Part shown: one piece after another, positions 1 through 8,264 of the stretch | Layout: the number at the start of each line of letters is the position of its first letter | Numbering within the stretch: the stretch's first letter is position 1 | Assembly (NCBI GenBank): GCA_029264225.1 | Contig: JARICB010000320.1 | Location: forward strand, 1-8,264 | Source of the DNA: Nocardioides sp. | GTDB lineage: Bacteria; Actinomycetota; Actinomycetes; Propionibacteriales; Nocardioidaceae | Reading direction: 5' to 3' | Length of the DNA stretch: 8,264 nucleotides | Made by a program: the position numbers and the translations under genes | The notes under the pieces: model-generated | Databases searched by the model: none | Seen by the model: only the letters and a program-made list of their open reading frames with translations | Told to the model about the DNA's origin: nothing

Positions 1-15
1 GGGGGTGGCCCCGGG

Positions 16-234
16 TCAGGGAACTCGCGGACCGGGGGGCGGCAGCAATTTGCTCTGTTGGCTGGCCAATTCATCGGCCGACAGCAACCCTCGTTCCTGC
101 AGGTCGAGGAGCTCTCGGAGTTGATCAGCCAGGTTGACGCAGGTGGCGCGCTCAGAACGAAAGCCCCTGTCGATCCACGGTCGACGGCTGAGCAGCGCCG
201 GGCGTCCGGCACGGGTTTCCGCGACCCTTCTCAT
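16..234 (-). CDS. Small SHOCT-domain protein, downstream partner of the DUF6325 gene
   Basis: A complete 72-residue frame with ATG at 232-234 and TGA at 16-18. Residues about 35-64 (LADQLRELLDLQERGLLSAD and the following ELASQQSKLL) fit the SHOCT pattern: a short amphipathic helix, a Gly-Leu-Leu turn, an acidic 'ADEL' step and a final K-LL. SHOCT is a short C-terminal module thought to mediate oligomerisation; no catalytic role is known. The ATG overlaps the TGA of the DUF6325 gene (ATGA) and no clear Shine-Dalgarno sequence precedes it, so translation is probably coupled. DUF6325 and SHOCT genes are, from memory, frequent neighbours in actinobacteria, which supports the call. The N-terminal half is basic (MRRVAETRAGRPALLSRRP) and lacks the hydrophobic segment I would expect in such partners, so this may be a shortened version. 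Function unknown. Confidence 0.68.
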   Translation of the reverse strand: MRRVAETRAGRPALLSRRPWIDRGFRSERATCVNLADQLRELLDLQERGLLSADELASQQSKLLPPPGPRVP

Positions 235-740
235 GGCGTCACATCCGAGCGGTTGAAGGCGGTATCACCCGGGGCTCCGCAGAGCTGAGCCCTGACGCAC
301 GCGTCGACACGGTGCCGGGGAATCCGTTCCCCGCCCATGATTCGACCACCGGACACTCGGGCCGCATCGGCAAGAACATCGGCCCAGCGATCTTCGAGCA
401 CCAGGACCATGGCGGCTGTCCCGACCGGCAGGTCGCTGCACGCCATGGTGATGTCATCGTCAGTCAGAAGCCCGCCGATCTCGCCCTCGACGTCGCTCAG
501 AACTGCCAATGCGCCCACGGCTTCAGGCTCGATGATGAGGTCGCCTCCGGTAGGAGAGGTGACGACGGCAACCAGATCCAGGATCCTGATCTGGGCAGAT
601 CGAACCAGACCTCGTAGGGCCTCGGCCACGCCCGCCAGTCGGGTCAGATCCGATACCGCGATCACCAGATACTCAACCAGGTCAGGGTCGATGGGCAGGC
701 TCGCTGATGAGGTCAGCCTCTCTGCCGGATCGTTGGCCAC
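231..740 (-). CDS. DUF6325 family protein, function unknown
   Basis: A 169-residue protein read from GTG at 738-740; the GTG gives M/V-ANDPAER, and a weak GGGA lies about 10 nt upstream. Family hallmarks appear in order: VEYLVIAV near residue 22, IRILDL near residue 52, a GGLLTDDDI segment near residue 90, LVLEDRWADVLADA around residues 113-126, and GGRIMGGERIPRHRVDA near the end. These match the DUF6325 layout as I remember it: alternating strands and helices, an acidic middle, and a final R-I-P motif. There is no signal peptide, transmembrane segment or recognisable catalytic motif, so it is probably a small soluble protein. It heads a two-gene unit with the SHOCT gene, overlapping by ATGA. 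The first 18 or so residues are not conserved-looking, so the exact start is less certain than the identity. Confidence 0.8.
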   Translation of the reverse strand: MANDPAERLTSSASLPIDPDLVEYLVIAVSDLTRLAGVAEALRGLVRSAQIRILDLVAVVTSPTGGDLIIEPEAVGALAVLSDVEGEIGGLLTDDDITMACSDLPVGTAAMVLVLEDRWADVLADAARVSGGRIMGGERIPRHRVDACVRAQLCGAPGDTAFNRSDVTP

Positions 741-778
741 CGTGCGTCATCCCATCGCTATCGTGTCACGAGACCTCC

Positions 779-791
779 CCAGCCAGGCTGG
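779..791. promoter_or_regulatory. 13-bp palindrome upstream of the DUF6325 gene, possible operator
   Basis: CCAGCC and GGCTGG flank a single A, a perfect 6-bp inverted repeat with a 1-nt centre. It lies 38-50 bp upstream of the GTG start of the DUF6325 gene, where a repressor or activator would act. The loop is too short for a stable RNA hairpin, so a dimeric DNA-binding protein is the more natural reading. No regulator can be named, and a 6-bp arm can arise by chance in GC-rich DNA. Confidence 0.25.
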
Positions 792-880
792 TTGACAGTT
801 CGGCGGCCCGTGTTGCGGTGTCGTCTGCTGCCCCGGCTCGTGGGTCAGTGCAAGCCCGATGGGGCCATGATTGCGACATC

Positions 881-917
881 CGGGTGGCGCGTCCCCACCC
901 GCTGACGGGTGGCGGGG
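881..917 (-). terminator. GC-rich hairpin cluster downstream of the ABC operon, candidate terminator
   Basis: Three 7-nt arms occur in a row on the plus strand: CGGGTGG (881-887), CCACCCG (895-901) and CGGGTGG (906-912). The middle arm can pair with either neighbour, giving stems of 7 bp with a 4-nt loop (CTGA, 902-905) or a 7-nt loop (888-894). The first stem can be extended by CC (893-894) with GG (914-915) around a bulged C at 913. The structure begins about 55 nt after the ABC ATPase stop in the direction of minus-strand transcription. No T-tract follows, which is common for terminators of high-GC actinobacteria but leaves the assignment uncertain. Confidence 0.45.
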
Positions 918-970
918 TATGCGGAGAACGCGATGTCTCAGAGCACACGAGGTCGCCGACCGAGGCGGAG

Positions 971-1666
971 TCAGGCCACGGCGGGCAGGTGGTCGACCAG
1001 GCAACCGTCGACCATGTGCACGACGGCGTGCATCCGTGGCAGGTGCACCAGATCGTGGGTGACGAGGAACGTCGAGGTGTCCTGGGCATCGGTCAGACGC
1101 AGACTCAGCTCGATGATGCTGGCCCCCCGCTCCTGATCCAGGGCACTGGTGGGCTCGTCGACCAACAGCACGCTCGGATTGTTCATCAGGGCTCGGGCGA
1201 TGTTGACGCGTTGGCGCTCGCCACCGGAAAGCTGGTGCGGGCGCTTGTTCCGATGATCAGCCAGGCCCACTTCGGCAAGCAGTTCACCAGCGCGCATGGC
1301 GGCTCTGGCCCGGTTGTGCCTGCTGTGCCGCGCCCCGAGCTCGTTCATCACTTGGAGTTGCTCGAGGGCGGTCAGGGACGGGAGTAGGTTCGACTGCTGG
1401 AAGACGATCCCGATCCTCTCGCGCCGCAGGACGCTGGCGTCAGCGGAGCTGAGGCCCGTCGCGTCGATGCCGTCGATCAGCACCCTGCCGGAGTCGGGAG
1501 TGATCAAGGTTGCGGCCACAGCGAGGAGGCTGGACTTGCCGGAGCCACTGGGGCCGGTAATGCCGGTCACGGTTCCGGGGTGAGCCGTGAGTGAGACGTG
1601 GTCGACCGCGGTGACGCGGCTGTCTCCGTCTTCGAAGGTAAGGGTGACGTCATCGAGGCGGATCAT
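971..1666 (-). CDS. ABC transporter ATP-binding protein, MacB/LolD/DevA-like
   Basis: A 231-residue single nucleotide-binding domain that hydrolyses ATP at the cytoplasmic membrane to drive the adjacent FtsX-type permease. All motifs are intact: Walker A GPSGSGKSS (residues 38-46, Lys44), Q-loop VFQQSNLLPSLTALEQ (about 88-103), signature LSGGERQR (146-153), Walker B VLLVDEP with catalytic Glu171, D-loop SALD (174-177) and switch His204 in LVTHD. Length and the Q-loop wording fit the LolD/MacB/SalX branch rather than a nutrient importer; no substrate-binding protein is encoded nearby. The ATG at 1664-1666 overlaps the permease TGA (ATGA) and has a good AGGGAG ribosome binding site six bases upstream, so it can also be initiated independently. 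The substrate cannot be deduced. Confidence 0.94.
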   Translation of the reverse strand: MIRLDDVTLTFEDGDSRVTAVDHVSLTAHPGTVTGITGPSGSGKSSLLAVAATLITPDSGRVLIDGIDATGLSSADASVLRRERIGIVFQQSNLLPSLTALEQLQVMNELGARHSRHNRARAAMRAGELLAEVGLADHRNKRPHQLSGGERQRVNIARALMNNPSVLLVDEPTSALDQERGASIIELSLRLTDAQDTSTFLVTHDLVHLPRMHAVVHMVDGCLVDHLPAVA

Positions 1667-2733
1667 CGGTTGCTCCCTAGGGCAGTCAGCGGGTCGGCGG
1701 AGGTAACAGAACGGAGGCCGAAGGCTGCACCAGCCAGGCCGAGGGCGACCATGATCGACCCCGGTAGGAACGTGGTGAGCGGACTCAGGAGGAACGGCAG
1801 GACGCCGCCGGCGAGCGTCCCGAGGAGGGCAACGAGGCCGATGCCGGCGCCGATGCCGATGAGCAGCACGATCAGTGCCTGCCCCAGGGCGTCGCGGATG
1901 AGCGATCGGGTGCTGGCTCCCAGTGCCTTCAGTACGGCGATGTCGCTCTGACGCTGCATGGTCCAGACGGTGAAGAAGGCGCCGATGACCAGGGCCGAGA
2001 TGCCGAACAGCATGCCCACCATCATCAAGAGCGATCCGATTTCGGACTTGAACGCGCTGAGGGCGGCCAGTGAACCGAGTGTGGTCTGGGCAACGGTGTT
2101 CGTCTGCTGGGAGATGGCAGCCCAGTCGGCGTCACCAGAGACGGCGAGCACGGTGGCATAGGCGTCCGGATTCCCGGTGGCTTTCGAGTAGGCCTGCCAG
2201 TCGTGCAGGGTCATCTGCACCACCGGGGTGTGGCTGTACCACCCGTCACCCGCAACTGATCGGACCGTGTAGGAGGCACCGGCGATGGTGATCTCGTCAC
2301 CGGTGTCGGCGCCCAACTCCTTCGCGGCAGAGGTCGAGAGGCTGAGTGATCCGTTCCGGGTCGGGGCCGCATCGTCGAAGCCTGGTTGGACGCCGAAGGC
2401 GGCGATCGCGACACGTGCGTTGCCGAACTCGGCGCGAGTCTGGCTGATGCCGACCGGTTGGACATCGCTCACCCCGCCGGCGGTGGACCAGGCCTGTGCC
2501 TGGTTGGCGTGCACGGCGGAGTCGGAGAAGTTCGGAGTCGTCGTGCCGCTCGGTGGGGCAGCAAAGACGATGCGGTCCCCCGGCATCGAGAGCACTGCGG
2601 AGATGTTCTGGGAGGCGAGTCCTCCGGTGAGCCCACTGAGGAAGCCGACAAGCACGGTGATGAGTGCGACGACCGCGGCGATCAGGAGGAAGCGTCCGCG
2701 GGCAAACCGAAGGTCGCGGAAGGCGACGAACAT
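1663..2733 (-). CDS. ABC transporter permease, FtsX/MacB-like
   Basis: A 356-residue integral membrane protein, read from ATG 2731-2733 (MFVAFRDLRFARGRF), preceded by a strong AGAAAGGA site. The frame is open 23 codons further upstream, but that stretch is hydrophilic, unlike the family N-terminus, and lacks such a site. Topology fits four-helix FtsX permeases: TM1 about residues 16-38, a large extracytoplasmic domain about 40-230, then TM2 about 234-258, TM3 about 284-310 and TM4 about 322-340. The cytoplasmic segment RQSDIAVLKALGASTRSLIR (261-280) is the typical FtsX coupling region that contacts the ATPase. The C-terminus TSADPLTALG is also characteristic. Such pairs usually work as mechanotransmission-type exporters or lipid/peptide extractors in the envelope rather than importers. 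It is the first gene of the ABC unit, divergent from the histidine kinase. Confidence 0.9.
   Translation of the reverse strand: MFVAFRDLRFARGRFLLIAAVVALITVLVGFLSGLTGGLASQNISAVLSMPGDRIVFAAPPSGTTTPNFSDSAVHANQAQAWSTAGGVSDVQPVGISQTRAEFGNARVAIAAFGVQPGFDDAAPTRNGSLSLSTSAAKELGADTGDEITIAGASYTVRSVAGDGWYSHTPVVQMTLHDWQAYSKATGNPDAYATVLAVSGDADWAAISQQTNTVAQTTLGSLAALSAFKSEIGSLLMMVGMLFGISALVIGAFFTVWTMQRQSDIAVLKALGASTRSLIRDALGQALIVLLIGIGAGIGLVALLGTLAGGVLPFLLSPLTTFLPGSIMVALGLAGAAFGLRSVTSADPLTALGSNR
1673..1678 (-). promoter_or_regulatory. Ribosome binding site of the ABC ATPase gene
   Basis: On the minus strand the sequence reads AGGGAG, a 6-nt spacer (CAACCG), then the ATG at 1664-1666. It lies inside the last codons of the permease gene and fixes the ATPase start in spite of the 4-nt gene overlap. 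Confidence 0.7.
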
Positions 2734-2739
2734 GATATT

Positions 2740-2747
2740 TCCTTTCT
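2740..2747 (-). promoter_or_regulatory. Ribosome binding site deciding the permease start
   Basis: Read on the minus strand, AGAAAGGA is followed by six bases (AATATC) and the ATG at 2731-2733. The match to the anti-Shine-Dalgarno sequence and the spacing are the best in the window, and argue against the in-frame ATG 23 codons upstream at 2800-2802. Confidence 0.8.
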
Positions 2748-2778
2748 CGTCGCCGGCGTCGACGACCCTGCCCACTCT

Positions 2779-2797
2779 TCCGGTGGAAGGGACCGGA
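2779..2797. promoter_or_regulatory. Inverted repeat in the divergent intergenic region, candidate operator
   Basis: TCCGGT (2779-2784) and ACCGGA (2792-2797) form a perfect 6-bp inverted repeat separated by GGAAGGG (7 nt). It lies 46-64 bp upstream of the permease start and 66-84 bp upstream of the kinase start, within the only noncoding stretch between the two units. NarL/LuxR-type regulators bind such dyads as dimers, so the regulator encoded at 4104-4739 is the obvious candidate ligand; this is inference from position and symmetry. It could alternatively form a small hairpin in the permease mRNA leader. Confidence 0.4.
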
Positions 2798-2850
2798 GAC
2801 ATCGGCCAGTGGCACGGGGTGAGGTCGTGGAAGGACGGAAGGCAGACTCA

Positions 2851-2863
2851 TACTTTCGAACCA
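2851..2863 (+). promoter_or_regulatory. Possible -10 element of the histidine kinase gene (leaderless mRNA)
   Basis: TACTTT at 2851-2856 fits the loose actinobacterial -10 pattern TANNNT; the overlapping CATACT (2849-2854) matches TATAAT in four of six positions. The A of the ATG at 2863 lies seven bases after TACTTT, the usual distance to a transcription start, and there is no correctly spaced Shine-Dalgarno sequence. Together these suggest transcription starting at the start codon. No recognisable -35 box is present, which would fit an activator-dependent promoter. Confidence 0.35.
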
Positions 2864-4107
2864 TGGCCACCGCGTCTGCGGTGCGTAGGCTCGGCCCCAT
2901 GGCTCACGCTGCGCTGACCCCTGTCTTCGTGGGTCTGCGCACCGGCTTGCACGTGCTGTTCGTCGCCCTCATCGCGCTGGTGATCGGTGGCGCGGCACTT
3001 GACCCGACCGGTGCTTCTGCAGAGGTCGTCGTTGCGTTGGCTCTTCTCCTCCTGGCGACCTACCTGCTGGGTGGGCTGTTGGTAGGCAATCACTCCCCCC
3101 GAATTCGGTGGCCGAGGCCGGGGTGGCTGGCGCTACTGACCGTTGAGTGGCTGGCGCTGATCTGGTTGACCCCCGAGGCGGCCTACCTCGTCTTTCCGTT
3201 GTTCTTCCTCTACCTGCACCTGCTCGGTCGTCGCAACGGCACGATCGCGGTCGTCGCGACAACCGTGGTGGCGATCGTTGCGCTCGGTGTCCATACCGGG
3301 TGGAGCGTCGGCGGAGTGGTTGGTCCCGTTGTCGGTGCGGGCGTGGCGGTGATGATCGGACTGGGCTATGAAGCTCTCGCCCGGGAGGCCACGGAACGTG
3401 AGCGGCTGATGGCCGAACTCTTCGCGACCCGTGATCAGCTGGTCGCCAGCGAACACGAGGCCGGGGTGCTGGCCGAGCGCGCCAGGTTGGCCAGAGAGAT
3501 CCACGACACGGTGGCCCAGGGCCTCTCGAGCATCCAGATGCTGCTGTACGCCGCAGAGCGCGCCGACCCCGAATGTCCAGGTCTCCCCCACCTCCAGCTG
3601 GCCAGGGAAACAGCCGGCAGCAATCTGGCCGATGCCCGCCGATTCATCCGCGAGCTCACCCCCTCGAACCTCGATGAGGAAGGTCTCGGCGGCGCACTTC
3701 GCCGGCTCGCGGAGACCCAGTGGGAACCGCACGGGATCGAGGTGAAGGTGCGGATGGCCGATGCCCCACCCCTGCCGATGCATCTGCAGACAGCATTGCT
3801 GCGGATTGCCCAAGGGGCGGTAGCCAACGTGATCCAGCACGCCGATGCGACCACCGCCACCATTACCTTGACCGGCGATCACGAAACGCTTCGCTTCAGT
3901 GTTGCTGATGACGGCTGCGGCTTCGACACCGATGCGCCGACCTCGCTACGTCAGCGCGGACGATCCGACTCGTTCGGTCTGCGAGCAACCAAGGAGCGCG
4001 TTGATCAGCTCGGCGGCGAGCTCACTGTCGAATCCGTTCCCGGGAAGGGCACCGTACTGATGGTCGACCTCGCTCATATGGAGCCCACACATCTGGATCT
4101 CGCATGA
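2863..4107 (+). CDS. Membrane sensor histidine kinase, HisKA_3 (NarL-system) type
   Basis: A 414-residue kinase predicted to autophosphorylate on histidine and pass the phosphate to the regulator encoded next. Residues about 20-168 contain five or six hydrophobic helices (for example VLFVALIALVIGG, VVVALALLLLATYLLGGLLV, YLVFPLFFLYLHLL) with short loops, so no sizeable extracellular sensor domain exists; input probably comes through the membrane or another protein. A linker helix (about 170-208) leads to the dimerisation domain with REIHDTVAQGL: phospho-acceptor His214 and the DxxxQ phosphatase motif Asp215/Gln219. The ATPase domain has N-box RIAQGAVANVIQHADA (Asn322), G1 VADDGCGFD (347-355) and FGLRATKERVDQLGG (371-385). 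The usual N-box Glu, four residues before Asn322, is Gly318. An alternative ATG at 2899 would remove 12 residues without touching a domain. The stop overlaps the regulator ATG (ATGA). Confidence 0.9.
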   Translation: MATASAVRRLGPMAHAALTPVFVGLRTGLHVLFVALIALVIGGAALDPTGASAEVVVALALLLLATYLLGGLLVGNHSPRIRWPRPGWLALLTVEWLALIWLTPEAAYLVFPLFFLYLHLLGRRNGTIAVVATTVVAIVALGVHTGWSVGGVVGPVVGAGVAVMIGLGYEALAREATERERLMAELFATRDQLVASEHEAGVLAERARLAREIHDTVAQGLSSIQMLLYAAERADPECPGLPHLQLARETAGSNLADARRFIRELTPSNLDEEGLGGALRRLAETQWEPHGIEVKVRMADAPPLPMHLQTALLRIAQGAVANVIQHADATTATITLTGDHETLRFSVADDGCGFDTDAPTSLRQRGRSDSFGLRATKERVDQLGGELTVESVPGKGTVLMVDLAHMEPTHLDLA

Positions 4108-4739
4108 TCCGGCTCATGATCGCAGACGACCACCCGATAGTGCGCGCAGGTCTCAAGGCCCTGTTCAGCACCGAAGCCGATATCGACGTGGTCGCCGAAG
4201 CAGCCACGCCCGATGAGGCGGTGGCAGCCGCCGAACAAGAGAATCCTGACGTGGTCCTGATGGATCTCCAGTTCGGTGCTCGAGCAACCACCGGTGGCGC
4301 CGACGCGACCAGGCGCATTCGAGCCCTGCCGGCACCGCCCTACGTGCTCGTACTGACCAACTACGACTCCGACGCCGACATCCTCGGCGCGGTCGAGGCC
4401 GGGGCTAGCGGATACCTCCTCAAGGATGCGCCGCCCCACGAGCTCACGGCCGCCGTCTTCGCAGCGGCGTCCGGTGAGAGTGCTCTCGCTCCGATCATCG
4501 CCTCCCGGCTGCTCACCAGGATGCGCGCTCCGCAGGTCAGCCTCAGCTCGCGCGAGATGGAAGTGTTGGAGGCGGTGGCCGCAGGACGCTCCAATACGCA
4601 GGTCGCCGCCCAGCTGTTCGTGACCGAAACAACCGTGAAGTCACATCTGGCTCACATCTTCTCCAAGCTCGACGTCACCTCGCGCACCGCTGCAGTCGCC
4701 GCGGCCCGGCAGCGAGGCATACTCCGGATCCAGCCGTGA
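4104..4739 (+). CDS. Two-component response regulator, NarL/LuxR family
   Basis: A 211-residue transcription factor, the probable phosphotransfer partner of the upstream kinase. The receiver domain (about 1-120) has the acidic pair Asp8/Asp9, phospho-acceptor Asp54 (VVLMDLQFG), Thr85 and Lys107 (YLLKD). The C-terminal LuxR-type helix-turn-helix (about 146-208) reads LSSREMEVLEAVAAGRSNTQ, then VAAQLFVTETTVKSHLAHIF, with the classical TVKSHL recognition helix. After Asp54 the loop reads LQFGARATTGGAD, about three residues longer than the usual LRMPGMDGxE, and lacks the conserved proline. The ATG overlaps the kinase stop, so the pair is almost certainly cotranscribed with coupled translation. 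A likely target is the divergent ABC operon and the shared intergenic region. Its TGA abuts the metH stop without any spacer. Confidence 0.94.
   Translation: MIRLMIADDHPIVRAGLKALFSTEADIDVVAEAATPDEAVAAAEQENPDVVLMDLQFGARATTGGADATRRIRALPAPPYVLVLTNYDSDADILGAVEAGASGYLLKDAPPHELTAAVFAAASGESALAPIIASRLLTRMRAPQVSLSSREMEVLEAVAAGRSNTQVAAQLFVTETTVKSHLAHIFSKLDVTSRTAAVAAARQRGILRIQP

Positions 4740-8264
<3,525 letters not shown>

Larger units (their letters stand above)
741..970. other. Noncoding gap between the ABC operon and the DUF6325 gene
   Basis: No frame across these 230 bases gives a credible protein; open frames here are low-complexity Arg/Pro/Ser/Thr-rich translations typical of out-of-phase GC-rich DNA. 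As both flanking units run on the minus strand, the gap should contain the 3' end of the ABC transcript (right) and the promoter of the DUF6325 unit (left). I could identify a hairpin cluster and a short palindrome, listed separately, but no convincing minus-strand -35/-10 pair. Confidence 0.6.

Noticed and set aside
1..15. GGGG-TGG-CCCC symmetry after the SHOCT gene as a terminator
   Set aside because: The stem is only four bases and is cut by the window edge; not enough sequence to judge.
792..797. TTGACA, a perfect plus-strand -35 hexamer
   Set aside because: No -10 element lies 16-18 bp downstream and no plus-strand gene follows for 2 kb.
747..1089. Minus-strand frames of 85 and 107 codons covering the gap at 741-970
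   Set aside because: They overlap the ATPase 3' end in another frame and give Pro/Arg/Ser/Thr-rich low-complexity translations with no ribosome binding site.
707..1387. Plus-strand open frame of 226 codons across the gap and the ATPase gene
   Set aside because: It is the antisense of the ATPase, which has every ABC motif on the other strand; its translation has no recognisable family.
2734..2802. N-terminal extension of the permease from ATG 2800-2802
   Set aside because: The 23 added residues are not family-like, and a strong ribosome binding site lies directly before the ATG at 2731-2733.
2855..2860. TTCGAA palindrome overlapping the proposed kinase -10
   Set aside because: A 6-bp palindrome is too short to claim as an operator, and nothing extends it on either side.
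2386..2862. Open plus-strand extension in frame with the histidine kinase, giving a 573-residue protein
   Set aside because: It is antisense to the permease, hydrophilic and without domain features. The kinase homology begins with the membrane segments after 2863.

Overview
The window is high-GC DNA with strongly GC-biased third codon positions. DUF6325-SHOCT gene pairs and FtsX-type ABC pairs next to a NarL-type two-component system are typical of actinobacteria. I infer an actinobacterium; genus cannot be read from the sequence. Nearly all of the window is protein-coding, and I see no tRNA, rRNA, CRISPR array, insertion sequence or prophage gene.

Region 1 (1-740, minus strand) is a two-gene unit: a DUF6325 protein of unknown function (231-740) followed by a 72-residue SHOCT-domain protein (16-234), overlapping by the tetranucleotide ATGA. 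Region 2 (741-970) is a 230-bp gap. It holds a 13-bp palindrome near the DUF6325 start and a three-armed GC-rich repeat just beyond the ABC operon that could terminate it. Region 3 (971-2733, minus strand) is an ABC transporter of the MacB/FtsX type: ATPase (971-1666) and permease (1663-2733), also overlapping by ATGA. Region 4 (2734-2862) is the 129-bp divergent intergenic space. It carries a good ribosome binding site for the permease, a perfect inverted repeat that could be an operator, and a possible promoter for a leaderless kinase mRNA. Region 5 (2863-4739, plus strand) is a two-component system: a membrane-bound HisKA_3 histidine kinase and a NarL/LuxR-type response regulator, again joined by ATGA. 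Region 6 (4740-8264, minus strand) is cobalamin-dependent methionine synthase metH, running off the right edge with about 60 N-terminal residues missing. Its stop codon directly abuts that of the response regulator, the two being the halves of one TGATCA palindrome.

The most coherent unit is regions 3-5: kinase and regulator divergent from an export-type ABC pair. By analogy with similar arrangements, the regulator probably controls the transporter, possibly in answer to membrane or envelope stress or a peptide or hydrophobic compound; ligand and substrate cannot be read from sequence. MetH is a housekeeping enzyme with no evident functional link to its neighbours.

I found no convincing undescribed system. 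Items most worth a second look are the competing hairpins at 881-917, the inverted repeat at 2779-2797, the missing N-box glutamate in the kinase, and the Escherichia coli-like MetH in an apparently actinobacterial genome.
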